Part shown: positions 28,299 to 37,821 of the stretch, one piece after another
How positions within the stretch are numbered: the stretch's first letter is position 1
How the letters are laid out: every line of letters starts with the position of its first letter
Source of the DNA: Fluviicola chungangensis
GTDB taxonomy: Bacteria; Bacteroidota; Bacteroidia; Flavobacteriales_D; Crocinitomicaceae
DNA: 64,000 bases
Reading direction: 5' to 3'
NCBI RefSeq assembly: GCF_007558725.1
Contig: NZ_VLPL01000001.1
Span: 664,808-728,807, forward strand
Notes under the pieces: model-generated
What the model saw: only the letters and a program-made list of their open reading frames with translations
Database searches by the model: none
Told to the model about the DNA's origin: nothing
Made by a program: the position numbers and the translations under genes

Positions 28299-31031
28299 TT
28301 AAAACAAGGTCGGTTGATCATCCGGATCGTCCGGATCCTTTGTCAGGTCCCATTCGATAGTCGGGTTATCGTCTCCACTTTCTGAAACCGGGTTGTCAGC
28401 ATCAGCTTCTTCCGATTCATTGTCGATATCCAGTTCCAATGGCTCTTCATCCGGCCAAGGTTCCGAACCTTCTATTTCATGTGTCAGGACTACTTCCTTC
28501 ACTTTCAGTTTGGTCAACTGGTTTCCTTGTGCTTTCATTCCTTTCACGTCAATGAAATCAGCCAGGGCAACCTCATTATCCGGCAGGTTCTTTGTTTCCT
28601 TCAACAACTTATTGTAAACGATTCGCACAACCGGATTGAATGCCGTAGAAACACAATCCAAATAAGATCCTTCTGTTTCTGAAATGTAGGAAACCCGTTT
28701 GTCGGTTGTAATTTCACAGGTAAAACGCTTCACATAATGCAGGTCTTTCTCTCCGTCGTAATAAACGGCTGAAATAGGTCTGTCCGGAACCCATTTTTCT
28801 ATGTGGATCATGTCCTCATCAAAATGAGTAGCCAGGTCAAATGTTGACAAGCGGTAATCTCCGTTTTTATAGAGCGTCAAAATACGGTCTTCTCCTTTGA
28901 AAGATCCCAGGAATTTTCCTCTTCCTTCATCATTCAAGCGTCCGACTACGGTATCGTACCAGATCTTGCGGGCAGCGAGCGTAGAGCCCCCAACTTCCTT
29001 CTGGGTAATCTTCTGAACAATTTCTTTTGTCACGCGGTTTCCTGCCGACTGCCGACCTTTGATCAACAAATCTCCCAAATCGATGTCAAAGCGCAAACGT
29101 TTCAAATGCGGTCTCGGACGAAGCATCACTGTAACCACTTCGCGCTCACCATTCGGATGAACGGAGAAATACAGCAGTTTCGAACCTTTGATCCCACGGG
29201 TCAAATCGTACTCCGTGTCACGCGTTACCGAATTCACGAAGAATCGTTTCATCATCGTTGCACCACCGGCACCATCCTGGTACATCACATGGTAAATCGT
29301 GCGTTTATCGCCCTTCTTCCAAACATCGGCATGCACGATTCCTTTGCCTACAAACTTCTTCTCCGAAACCTTGGTGACAATAAATTTCCCGGTATCGAAG
29401 AACACGATAATGTCATCAATCTCCGAACAATCGTTGACTGCTTCTGTCTTTTTCAATCCCCAGCCAATGAATCCTTCTTCGATGTCTACATATAATTTGC
29501 GATTGGCAATAATTACTTTCGTAGCGGCAATGTTGTCAAAAACTTTCATTTCCGTACGACGTTCTTTCCCCGCACCGAATCGCTTTTTCAAATCTTTGAA
29601 GTACTCTATGGCGTATTCAACCAAGTTCTCCAAATTCTTTTTCACTTCTTCCATTTCAGCTTCCAGCTTCGCAATCAGCTCGTCTGCTTTATCAGAATCG
29701 AAACGCGTAATGCGGATCATTGGAATTTGTGTCAGGCGTTGTAAATCTTCATCTACAATTTCACGGATAAACTGCTTCTTGAATTTCTCAAAACGCTTAT
29801 ACATGTATTGAAATAAGTTCTCTTTGTCGGAGTATAGCTTAAAGTCGATATACATTTCTTCCCGGATGAAGATCTTCTCCAGGGTTGAAAAATGCCATTG
29901 TGCTTCCAGTTCCGACAGGCGAATTTCCAATTCCCTGCGAAGAAGTGTCAGCGTATTATCAGTGTTGACTTTCAGAATTTCAGATACCCCCATAAACCGT
30001 GGTGTATCACCGTCAATCACAGAAGCATTCGGGGAAATGGAAACTTCACAATCTGTAAATGCATACAATGCGTCGATGGTTTTATCCGGTGAAACACCCG
30101 GAGCCAAATGAATGACAATTTCCGCTTCTGCAGCCGTATTGTCCTCAATTTTCTTGACTTTTATCTTTCCCTTGTCGTTTGCCTTTATGATACTTTCAAT
30201 CAATGAACTTGTCGTACATCCAAAAGGAATTTCATTGATCATCAAGGTTTTATTGTCAACCTTTTTAATCTTTGCTCGAACACGGACTTTTCCTCCCCGC
30301 AAACCATCGTTGTAATTGGTGAAATCTGCCATTCCTCCATTGAGGAAATCCGGAAAGATCTCGACCTTTTTTCCACGCAAATGATTAATCGATTGCTCGA
30401 TCAGTTCATTGAAATTATGCGGCAGAATCTTACAAGCCATTCCCACGGCAATACCTTCTGCTCCTTGAGCCAAAAGGATCGGAAATTTAACCGGCAGGTT
30501 ATCCGGCTCCTTGTTTCGTCCATCGTAACTTAAAAGCCAATTCGTAGTCTTCGGATTAAACACTACATGACTGGCAAATTTGGAGAGGCGGGCTTCGATG
30601 TAACGGGGAGCTGCTGCTCCATCACCTGTCAGTGTATTCCCCCAGTTTCCCTGGCAATCAATTAACAGTTCCTTTTGCCCCAGCTGAACCAAGGCATCTC
30701 CAATCGATGCATCTCCATGCGGGTGATATTTCATCGTATTCCCGATCACGTTCGCTACTTTGTTGTAACGACCATCATCCAATTCTTTCATGGAGTGCAG
30801 AATTCTTCGCTGAACCGGTTTAAATCCATCATGCAAAGACGGAACAGCCCGTTCCAGGATCACATAAGATGCATAATCCAGGAACCAATTTTCATACAAT
30901 CCGCTGAGTGGAATAATATTTTCATCTATGTGTTTGTGATCATCCGAACCAAAGGAAGAGCTTTCCTCACCTCCTTCATTCTCCAAATCATCATTTTCCG
31001 GATCTACCGGTCCAATTTCGTCTTCACTCAT
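28299..31031 (-). CDS. parC: DNA topoisomerase IV subunit A (type IIA, GyrA/ParC-like)
   Basis: A 910-residue DNA-cleaving subunit. After an acidic N-terminus (1-38) comes the breakage-reunion domain, with KPVQRRILHSM (71-81), YHPHGDASIGDAL (102-114) and the catalytic Tyr144 in APRYIEARLS. A coiled coil (about 430-490) follows, then a C-terminal DNA-wrapping domain that lacks the canonical GyrA box. The last 60 residues are very acidic (Asp/Glu). It pairs with the ParE-like subunit encoded just upstream to decatenate chromosomes. Bacteroidota usually carry this as a second type IIA enzyme besides gyrase; gyrA and gyrB are not in the window. Confidence 0.9.
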   Translation of the reverse strand: MSEDEIGPVDPENDDLENEGGEESSSFGSDDHKHIDENIIPLSGLYENWFLDYASYVILERAVPSLHDGFKPVQRRILHSMKELDDGRYNKVANVIGNTMKYHPHGDASIGDALVQLGQKELLIDCQGNWGNTLTGDGAAAPRYIEARLSKFASHVVFNPKTTNWLLSYDGRNKEPDNLPVKFPILLAQGAEGIAVGMACKILPHNFNELIEQSINHLRGKKVEIFPDFLNGGMADFTNYNDGLRGGKVRVRAKIKKVDNKTLMINEIPFGCTTSSLIESIIKANDKGKIKVKKIEDNTAAEAEIVIHLAPGVSPDKTIDALYAFTDCEVSISPNASVIDGDTPRFMGVSEILKVNTDNTLTLLRRELEIRLSELEAQWHFSTLEKIFIREEMYIDFKLYSDKENLFQYMYKRFEKFKKQFIREIVDEDLQRLTQIPMIRITRFDSDKADELIAKLEAEMEEVKKNLENLVEYAIEYFKDLKKRFGAGKERRTEMKVFDNIAATKVIIANRKLYVDIEEGFIGWGLKKTEAVNDCSEIDDIIVFFDTGKFIVTKVSEKKFVGKGIVHADVWKKGDKRTIYHVMYQDGAGGATMMKRFFVNSVTRDTEYDLTRGIKGSKLLYFSVHPNGEREVVTVMLRPRPHLKRLRFDIDLGDLLIKGRQSAGNRVTKEIVQKITQKEVGGSTLAARKIWYDTVVGRLNDEGRGKFLGSFKGEDRILTLYKNGDYRLSTFDLATHFDEDMIHIEKWVPDRPISAVYYDGEKDLHYVKRFTCEITTDKRVSYISETEGSYLDCVSTAFNPVVRIVYNKLLKETKNLPDNEVALADFIDVKGMKAQGNQLTKLKVKEVVLTHEIEGSEPWPDEEPLELDIDNESEEADADNPVSESGDDNPTIEWDLTKDPDDPDDQPTLF

Positions 31032-31100
31032 AGTTTGAAGATTAATTTCATTTTAGTTTCCCACATATCAAATTGAGTTTCTGCCCTGTGTTCCCGATAC

Positions 31101-31120
31101 TCCCGACTGAAAAGTCGGGA
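31101..31120. repeat. Perfect hairpin, 8-bp arms with GAAA loop
   Basis: TCCCGACT pairs with AGTCGGGA around GAAA, a stable tetraloop, in the 137-bp gap between parE and parC. Its TCCCGA/TCGGGA ends match those of the 18-bp palindromes at 8621 and 52124, so it may belong to the same repeat family. It could stabilise mRNA ends or tune parC expression. Confidence 0.7.
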
Positions 31121-31168
31121 TACCCGAACTGACATGGCAGAAGTATCAAGATCGACATTATTCATAGC

Positions 31169-33073
31169 TTAAGAAGCTTTTTCTATTGGTTCCGTATTTT
31201 CATCATCCGATTGGGAATCTTCCAGGCTAACACTCTTTTCATCGTCTTTTTCCACACGGAGGTTCTCGATAATAAAATCCTGGCGCTCCGGAGTATTTTT
31301 CCCCATGAAATAAGACAGGATCGAATCGATGGAAGCATTTTTCGTCAGGATAACCGGTTCCAAGCGGATGTCATCCCCGATAAAGTGTTTAAACTCATCG
31401 GGAGAAATCTCTCCTAACCCCTTAAACCGGGTAATTTCCGGGTTTTTTCCCAACTCTGAAATTGCAGCTCTTCGTTCTTCCTCTGAATAACAATAGATCG
31501 TTTTCTTCTTGTTCCGGACGCGAAATAAGGGTGTCTGAAGCACATAAACGTGGTTTCGTTTCACCAGGTCAGGGAAAAACTGCAAAAAGAAGGTGAGCAA
31601 CAACAAACGGATGTGCATTCCGTCAACATCGGCATCGGTTGCGATCACAATGTTGTTGTAACGCAGGTTATCCATGTCTTCTTCGATATCCAAAGCTGCC
31701 TGAATCAGGTTGAATTCTTCGTTTTCGTAAACGACTTTTTTGGTCAGACCATAGCAATTCAACGGTTTACCCCGCAACGAGAACACAGCCTGTGTATTTA
31801 CGTCCCGTGATTTCGTAATCGATCCGCTTGCAGAATCCCCCTCGGTAATGAACAAAGTAGTCATCTCGCGCTTTTCATCCTTGAGATCGGTCAAATGCGT
31901 TCTGCAATCGCGCAGCTTTTTATTGTGCAAACTCGCTTTCTTCGCTCTGTCACGCGCCAACTTCCGGATTCCGGATAATTCTTTTCGTTCGCGTTCGGAC
32001 TGTTTGATCTTTTTCTCAAGCGTATCTGCCACATCCGGGTGACGATGCAGGTAATTATCCAATTTATCTTTCAGGAAATCGTTGATGAATGCGCGCATGG
32101 ATTTTCCATCCGGTTCAATTTCCTGCGAACCCAATTTTGTCTTGGTTTGGGATTCAAATACCGGTTCGATTACTTTTACCGCAATTGCAGCAACGATCGA
32201 TTGGCGAATATCCGAAGCATCGTAATCTTTCTTGTAGAAATCGCGGATCACTTTCGCGATCGATTCCCTGAACGCACTTTGATGTGTTCCTCCCTGAGTA
32301 GTATGTTGACCGTTTACGAAAGAGTAATAATCTTCCCCATACGTTTTCCCATGTGTAAATGCCACTTCAATATCTTCCCCCTCCAAATGGATGATCGGGT
32401 AAAGCGGATCTCCGTCCATGTTGTCTTCCAGCAAATCCTTCAATCCGTCTTTCGACTGGTATTTTTCTCCGTTGAAATAGATTGCTAATCCACGGTTCAA
32501 ATAACAGTAATTCCAAAACATCTTGATCAGGTAAGGCATTTTGAAAGCAAATTTCTTAAAAATCGATTCATCGGGAATAAACTCGAAGTAGGTTCCGTTC
32601 ACTTCCGTCGTTTTTTCCAGGGGTAAATCCTCAACCAATTCTCCTCGGGAAAAAACAGCTTGTTTCTTCTCGCCATCCCTCACGGAATACACCATAAAAT
32701 ACTCGCTCAGAGCATTCACCGCCTTGGTACCAACTCCATTTAATCCGACAGACTTCTTAAATGCTTTGGAATCGTATTTTCCTCCCGTATTGATTTGGGA
32801 AACACAATCAATTACTTTCCCCAAGGGAATTCCACGTCCGAAATCGCGAACAGAAACTTTCCCGTCTTTCACCTTGATATCAATCCGTTTTCCATTCCCC
32901 ATGACAAACTCATCAATGGAATTGTCAACAATTTCCTTCACCAGAATATAGATCCCATCATCTGCGGAAGCCCCATCTCCCAATTTCCCGATATACATAC
33001 CAGGTCGCAGGCGAATATGCTCCTTCCAGTCCAGAGATCGTATATTATCTTCAGTATATTGATTTTCAGCCAT
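31169..33073 (-). CDS. parE: DNA topoisomerase IV subunit B (type IIA, GyrB/ParE-like)
   Basis: The 634-residue ATPase subunit has the GHKL motifs [14 protein letters not shown] (catalytic Glu47, Asn51), [11 protein letters not shown] and [14 protein letters not shown]. The TOPRIM motif is [10 protein letters not shown] (about 404-413), where gyrases have EGDSAGG. The acidic metal motif [15 protein letters not shown] follows, and [17 protein letters not shown] then [10 protein letters not shown] near the end. It is the ATP-driven partner of the downstream ParC-like subunit. A TATCTTTG promoter lies 24 bp upstream of the ATG. Confidence 0.92.
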   Translation of the reverse strand: MAENQYTEDNIRSLDWKEHIRLRPGMYIGKLGDGASADDGIYILVKEIVDNSIDEFVMGNGKRIDIKVKDGKVSVRDFGRGIPLGKVIDCVSQINTGGKYDSKAFKKSVGLNGVGTKAVNALSEYFMVYSVRDGEKKQAVFSRGELVEDLPLEKTTEVNGTYFEFIPDESIFKKFAFKMPYLIKMFWNYCYLNRGLAIYFNGEKYQSKDGLKDLLEDNMDGDPLYPIIHLEGEDIEVAFTHGKTYGEDYYSFVNGQHTTQGGTHQSAFRESIAKVIRDFYKKDYDASDIRQSIVAAIAVKVIEPVFESQTKTKLGSQEIEPDGKSMRAFINDFLKDKLDNYLHRHPDVADTLEKKIKQSERERKELSGIRKLARDRAKKASLHNKKLRDCRTHLTDLKDEKREMTTLFITEGDSASGSITKSRDVNTQAVFSLRGKPLNCYGLTKKVVYENEEFNLIQAALDIEEDMDNLRYNNIVIATDADVDGMHIRLLLLTFFLQFFPDLVKRNHVYVLQTPLFRVRNKKKTIYCYSEEERRAAISELGKNPEITRFKGLGEISPDEFKHFIGDDIRLEPVILTKNASIDSILSYFMGKNTPERQDFIIENLRVEKDDEKSVSLEDSQSDDENTEPIEKAS

Positions 33074-33096
33074 AATATCGGATTCTGATAAGTCCC

Positions 33097-33104
33097 CAAA
33101 GATA
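33097..33104 (-). promoter_or_regulatory. -7 promoter element TATCTTTG of parE-parC
   Basis: Exact TAnnTTTG on the minus strand, 24 bp from the parE ATG. The predicted leader is about 18 nt. Confidence 0.55.
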
Positions 33105-33244
33105 CTAACGGAAAGCTTTATTTAAACCATGATTTGTTACGAGTTATGAACGATGCAAGGTTAATTTCGTTTCCGGGAATTATACCGTTTTTTGGGTATT
33201 GTTCAGAGTCGTTCTAACGAATAATTTTACTCAAAACAAATCGC

Positions 33245-33565
33245 ATGTGTCAATACAAAACAATCAACAACAATTCCTTCGGATGCCTCATTCAATGTAA
33301 AAACTGTGAACAATTTCACCTGGGATTCGGTACGGTTGTCCTCTCCCTTTCTTACGATGAACTCATCCGGTTTTCCGATCGGGTAAACGAGATTCATTCA
33401 ATGCATTACACGGAAAACAAAGAAACCAACGAGAAAATTTACATGCATACAGACCATTCCAAAATGACACTTGCCTTTACCTACAAGGAATGGCTGAAGC
33501 TCTGCCAACTGCTGGAAGAATCACGCTTCATGCTGTATGCCAGCGAATTAATCGGACAGGCTTAA
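33245..33565 (+). CDS. Small Cys-containing protein, DUF6686-like
   Basis: The 106-residue protein has no signal peptide or membrane segment. An N-terminal CLIQCKNCEQFHLGFG segment (three Cys within seven residues) could bind a metal. The C-terminal half is amphipathic helix. The pattern matches small DUF6686-type proteins of Bacteroidota, an assignment from memory. Function unknown. Its TAA stop overlaps the stop of the convergent corA gene within the shared TTAA. Confidence 0.65.
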   Translation: MCQYKTINNNSFGCLIQCKNCEQFHLGFGTVVLSLSYDELIRFSDRVNEIHSMHYTENKETNEKIYMHTDHSKMTLAFTYKEWLKLCQLLEESRFMLYASELIGQA

Positions 33566-34572
33566 TTATTCCGTTTCAACCAGCCTCTTTTCCAAAAAAC
33601 GAACACCAAAAAGGCTGTAATTAAAATCATTATTCCCCACACAATGAAATAGCCGTAATCTGATTTAAGCTCCGGCATATATTCAAAATTCATTCCGTAA
33701 ACCCCAACAATAAACGTTAAAGGGATAAAAATCGCACTGGTTACTGTCAGGACCTTCATGATCTCATTCATGCGCTGCCCCTGAATAGCATAATATAAAT
33801 TCGCAATTCCGTCCAGCATTTGCTTTTGGGACTCGATTTCATCAATGAGACTGTAACAGGTATCTTTTAACTCCCTGAAATAATGAATATTATCCTCGAT
33901 AATCATTTCGTTTTCCACACGATCCAGCTGCCCCATCAATTCTTTCATCGGGAAGACAATTTTACGCAGATCGAGTAATTTCCGCTTTTCCCATTCTACT
34001 TTACGCAATACTTCACTTTTCGGATTCCGCAGTACTATTTTATCCAACTTTTCGATGTTGGTGGAGATTTCCTCCACAACTTCCGTGTAATTATCAATAA
34101 TCGCTTCCAGCATGCGAAACAGTAAAAAATCAGGTCCTTTGTAACGCACCTTTCCCCGCTTGCATTCAATGCGGTCTCGAACGGTCGGAAAGTGGTCCGA
34201 AGGCTTTTCCTGGAAGGAGATCAGGTAATTATCCCCAATAACAAAACTAATGCGTTCTTTTTTCAGATCGTAATGATTCGATCCTTCCTTTGGTAGCGCT
34301 GAGATAATGCTGAAAAACACATAATCGGAGTATTCTTCCAAATGCGTACGTTTTGCTTCTGCAAATAAATCTTCCTGGAGCAGTTTATCGATGCACAACC
34401 TATCACACAACTTCCTGATCGCTTCCTTATTTTCCATCGAGTGGAAATTCAACCAGTAAGTCGAATTCATGTCTTCAAAGGGACTGAACGTTTCTGCAAA
34501 ATGTTTTTCCGAATTCTTCTCAAGTGAAAAGACATCCAGGTTATACTTGTAAAGTTGCGCTACTTGTGACAT
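33562..34572 (-). CDS. corA: CorA-type magnesium/divalent cation transporter
   Basis: A 336-residue CorA family channel. A long cytoplasmic alpha/beta and helical domain is followed by two C-terminal membrane helices (about 272-292 and 308-327). The signature YGMNF (GMN at 293-295) sits at the end of the first helix and forms the selectivity loop, followed by the acidic periplasmic segment EYMPELKSDYG. It forms a pentamer carrying Mg2+ and possibly Co2+ or Ni2+. It is a single-gene unit. No M-box or other Mg riboswitch was recognised upstream. Confidence 0.93.
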   Translation of the reverse strand: MSQVAQLYKYNLDVFSLEKNSEKHFAETFSPFEDMNSTYWLNFHSMENKEAIRKLCDRLCIDKLLQEDLFAEAKRTHLEEYSDYVFFSIISALPKEGSNHYDLKKERISFVIGDNYLISFQEKPSDHFPTVRDRIECKRGKVRYKGPDFLLFRMLEAIIDNYTEVVEEISTNIEKLDKIVLRNPKSEVLRKVEWEKRKLLDLRKIVFPMKELMGQLDRVENEMIIEDNIHYFRELKDTCYSLIDEIESQKQMLDGIANLYYAIQGQRMNEIMKVLTVTSAIFIPLTFIVGVYGMNFEYMPELKSDYGYFIVWGIMILITAFLVFVFWKRGWLKRNN

Positions 34573-34858
34573 GGAACGAAAATAACAATTTTAATTGCGA
34601 ATCACGAATAATTCCATTCGTTAAAAAGTGCATTGCCAAACAGACATCACAGACTTCGTTTCCGAGGGAATATCAGCACCTAAAACCCTTATCAGCAAGA
34701 CCGGTTCGCACTATCGCGAATTCGGAACAAGATCATCCTCAAGAAGAAAAAAAGAACTGAATGAATTGTCAAATCACACCTTTCACTCAATTGATCCGAC
34801 CCCTGAAATTTTCCTTTGAACAGAAACCAACAAGAATTGTATCCTTAATCAAAAAAAC
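34573..34858. other. Intergenic region, nothing recognised
   Basis: The 286 bp between the divergent corA and secreted-protein genes contain only short frames without coding character. I find no TAnnTTTG element, hairpin or known RNA motif here. Confidence 0.5.
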
Positions 34859-35449
34859 ATGAAACCATCAGTCATTTTCCTGTTACTCCTTCCCTTCACT
34901 TGTTTTTGCCAAACAGATACACTTGTTGTTGAAATTATTTACGGCTCAAAACCTATCACCCAAGAAGAGCGTCATTGGTTCGGCGGGAAACTCGGCGGAC
35001 ACATCGGACTGAAAATCGGAGAAGACAGCGTCATGCATTTTGTTCCGGGAGGAAGAGTCGCTGCCACTAACTTCAATTCGGACACCGGGAACTACCTGAT
35101 CTCCAGTAAAAGAAGTTTTTACCGTACCTTTTATTGCGATACCACGAAAACTTGCCGCATTTTCATACCTGTTACCAGAGCTCAAAAACAAAAACTGGTA
35201 AAGGATTCCGCACCTTTCCTGAAAAAAGGACCTTACCCCTATGCTTTTTTCGGAATGCGTTGTGCCGCTGCATGCTATCACCTGCTATCACTTGCAGATG
35301 TCACAAAAGACCGTTCCAGGAGCAGTATGACCTGGAAATTCTTCTACCCACGCAAACTGCGCAAATTCCTTTTCAAGGAAGCAAAATCCAAAGACTGGAC
35401 CATTACACAAACCCCGGGATCGTCGAAACGGAAATGGGACCACGATTAA
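34859..35449 (+). CDS. Secreted protein, possibly permuted papain fold
   Basis: The 196-residue product has a signal peptide (about 1-18, ending TCFCQ). Near the mature N-terminus is GGHIGLKIGEDSVMHFVPGG, and near residue 140 GMRCAAACYHLLS. A GHxG-type His followed much later by a Cys at a helix start is the order seen in circularly permuted NlpC/P60-like enzymes, so a peptidase or amidase is possible. The family is not recognised and the fold is inference. The C-terminus is strongly basic (RKLRKFLFKEAKSKDW, SSKRKWD). Confidence 0.6.
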   Translation: MKPSVIFLLLLPFTCFCQTDTLVVEIIYGSKPITQEERHWFGGKLGGHIGLKIGEDSVMHFVPGGRVAATNFNSDTGNYLISSKRSFYRTFYCDTTKTCRIFIPVTRAQKQKLVKDSAPFLKKGPYPYAFFGMRCAAACYHLLSLADVTKDRSRSSMTWKFFYPRKLRKFLFKEAKSKDWTITQTPGSSKRKWDHD

Positions 35450-35464
35450 TATCAAATGATGAAA

Positions 35465-35512
35465 CGCTTACGCCACCGCTAAAGCTATAGCAACACGCGG
35501 TCAGCGTAGGCG
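35465..35512. repeat. Imperfect GC-rich hairpin between convergent genes
   Basis: CGCTTACGCCACCGC can fold onto GCGGTCAGCGTAGGCG with bulges. It stands out as GC-rich in an AT-rich gap and lies between the convergent secreted-protein and patatin genes. It lacks a T tail, so it is more like a REP element than an intrinsic terminator. Confidence 0.45.
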
Positions 35513-35563
35513 CATGTAAAATTCAAAATCCTCTGAAAACACAAAAATCTTTTGAATTTCAAA

Positions 35564-37804
35564 TTAATTCAAGAGCTTTTGATAACGTGTAAATTCCTTC
35601 ACATTTGAAGAGCGTCTAAGCGCTGCCAAAACCTTCAATTTCTCATGCTCGGTTAAGTGCCAGGAAAGACTAATCCGATCTTTTTGCAGTTCCCGTAAAT
35701 TCAGATTTACCGTTTTAACCGGGACATCGTACTTTTCCAGAATCAAGCGCAGCAATTCATCCTGATCGTAATCCTGGATACGGGGAAAGTTCGTAAACAC
35801 GTTCGAAATCGGCGCGGTAAACTTATCGAAGAGTCCGAAAGAATGCGTTTGTTCATTATACATGATGCGTTTATTGTCCCGAATCTGAAGAATGACAACT
35901 CCCCGTGTATTTTTGCTGATCCAGGATTCCAGCCTCATCAGCCACTGAATAGTGATTTTGGTCCCAAAATTATCCCGCGCACCCGCATCCATTAATTCGA
36001 TCTCGGGAACAGTTGGCAGACTCGTCATCGGAAGCACATAAGGAAAGGATGCATTCATACGCAACGCAGAAGAGAGGCGCAACTTTTCAGATTGCTGCTT
36101 CTTCAACAGTAAATGAATATCGATATTCTCCTGGACATGGTTGGTTTCCGGTGCCGGAGAAGCGGAATCCATCAAAAAACTTAAACCAAGTGATGAAATC
36201 ATAATCCTACGTGCATCATTTACCACTGAAGGAGTTAAAATCAGATTTGGAATGATTCCCTTCTTTTCAAACACCCGAAAATACCTCAAGGGCCTATTGA
36301 GCCGCTGCCCTGTATTTTCATTCAGATCAGACTCAAAAGCCATTGCCCGGTCATAGCTGTATTCCGAATCTTCAAAACTGGATTGGTACCGGAAGAAGAG
36401 GTCATTTGTAGAAGCTGCAAACGACAGCTTGTTTAGCAGATCCTCAGAGATTTCCTCAAAGTACTTCTTATCGTTGAAATTCACTTTTTTTGTTTGGTAG
36501 TTCTCAAGCAAAAGCGAACGGTAATAGGACGCACCGACCGTACCTCCCGAGGCACCTGTTATCATCGCAATGTGTTTGGAAGATTTAAAATCACTCAGCG
36601 AATCGCACACACGCAATACCTGGAAAACCCAGGAAGCACTGCGTGAACCTCCCCCCGAAGTATTCACGATGACCAGTAAAGGCTTTTCCTCCCCTGTTTG
36701 ACTCTTCCAGTTCTCCAAATACGAAATATAATTAGTGTAATCGTCTTCCCGGACTTTCCCGTTTTTGCTCATTTCATAAATCGCAGAATCCGTATAAACA
36801 GCCGGCTGATCATATGACAATCCATAAGCCTGGGTTTGAAATTTGAACATGTCAACCGTTTTGGACAAATAATTCATCAGCAGAAAGCACAAGATAAGAA
36901 CCGGATAAGCCCAGACCCGCAGCCAGGACTGCAAAGCGCTCAGCAACATCAGAATGATCGTCATGAGTAAAACCACACTCATTCCTGCAGGAACATCCAA
37001 AAAGGTTTTTCCTCCGAATAAGCCGATCAGGATAAAGGTGAAAATAGTTGTGATCTCAAAAACAGTCGTAGAAATCCTGTTCTGATCAAAAACGGATTGA
37101 AGCAGAGATTGAGCATAATGTTTGGTAGAACGGCATTGCTGCACCCGCAACCCTCTTCCTATATACCAGTAGAGCCGTTGCCGGTTGGCACTTTTCACCT
37201 TGATCCGGTTCCTTTTCCCAAAGCGCAGCCAGCGGGTAGCCCGCACAGATTTATCTTCATCGTATCGTTTCAATTCAAACAGATTCTTATTGATCGGAAA
37301 GAAATAGAGTAATGAAATTCCGACAAACAGAAAAAACCCAAGTAAAAAACCCGAAACAAACAGAAGTACATTCAACCAGGATTCAAATTCCTCCATCCGC
37401 TGAAAACCAATGATCCGAACCACAAAAAACACAAGAAAAACAGTCGGAATAATACTGTTGTTGATGCAAAATCTCACAAACGGCTTATTCACCATTGCCA
37501 GGAACGGAAAACGGGAAGCCAGACGCATATAGGAATAGGAATGAAAAGCCATGGTCAATCCGCCGAACGAAAACCCGATAAGCAGGAAGGAGAAAAAACT
37601 GGTGCTACCCTGGTATTCCGGAGACAAGAACAGGTATGACAATCCGAACCCATTCCCCACCTTATCCAGGATCAGGAAAAAGAAAAATACCCAATAAAAA
37701 AACGCCAGCAGGTTATGCTTCAAATGATGCGCCAACAGAACAAAAGGAAAAAAGACCCTTATAAATTGGAAAGCATTGCTGGTAATATCTCGGAGTGCAG
37801 CCAC
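35564..37804 (-). CDS. Membrane-anchored patatin-like phospholipase
   Basis: The 746-residue protein combines an N-terminal membrane region with a patatin-like hydrolase. Hydrophobic helices occupy about 1-175 and 250-330, eight to ten in all. The hydrolase spans about 370-740. Its oxyanion loop is NTSGGGSRSA (near 381-390), its nucleophile elbow ITGASGGTVGAS (Ser near 415), and the catalytic Asp is in LMDAGARDNFG (near 606), a DAG form of the patatin DG[AG] dyad. It would cleave phospholipid or acyl-lipid esters at the inner membrane. The start is GTG, 17 nt after the ureohydrolase stop, so the two are likely co-transcribed. Confidence 0.85.
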   Translation of the reverse strand: MAALRDITSNAFQFIRVFFPFVLLAHHLKHNLLAFFYWVFFFFLILDKVGNGFGLSYLFLSPEYQGSTSFFSFLLIGFSFGGLTMAFHSYSYMRLASRFPFLAMVNKPFVRFCINNSIIPTVFLVFFVVRIIGFQRMEEFESWLNVLLFVSGFLLGFFLFVGISLLYFFPINKNLFELKRYDEDKSVRATRWLRFGKRNRIKVKSANRQRLYWYIGRGLRVQQCRSTKHYAQSLLQSVFDQNRISTTVFEITTIFTFILIGLFGGKTFLDVPAGMSVVLLMTIILMLLSALQSWLRVWAYPVLILCFLLMNYLSKTVDMFKFQTQAYGLSYDQPAVYTDSAIYEMSKNGKVREDDYTNYISYLENWKSQTGEEKPLLVIVNTSGGGSRSASWVFQVLRVCDSLSDFKSSKHIAMITGASGGTVGASYYRSLLLENYQTKKVNFNDKKYFEEISEDLLNKLSFAASTNDLFFRYQSSFEDSEYSYDRAMAFESDLNENTGQRLNRPLRYFRVFEKKGIIPNLILTPSVVNDARRIMISSLGLSFLMDSASPAPETNHVQENIDIHLLLKKQQSEKLRLSSALRMNASFPYVLPMTSLPTVPEIELMDAGARDNFGTKITIQWLMRLESWISKNTRGVVILQIRDNKRIMYNEQTHSFGLFDKFTAPISNVFTNFPRIQDYDQDELLRLILEKYDVPVKTVNLNLRELQKDRISLSWHLTEHEKLKVLAALRRSSNVKEFTRYQKLLN

Positions 37805-37821
37805 AATCCCAATATTACGAA

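Noticed and set aside
35465-35512. tRNA-like fold between convergent genes
   Set aside because: It folds as one imperfect hairpin with no cloverleaf arms or T-loop.
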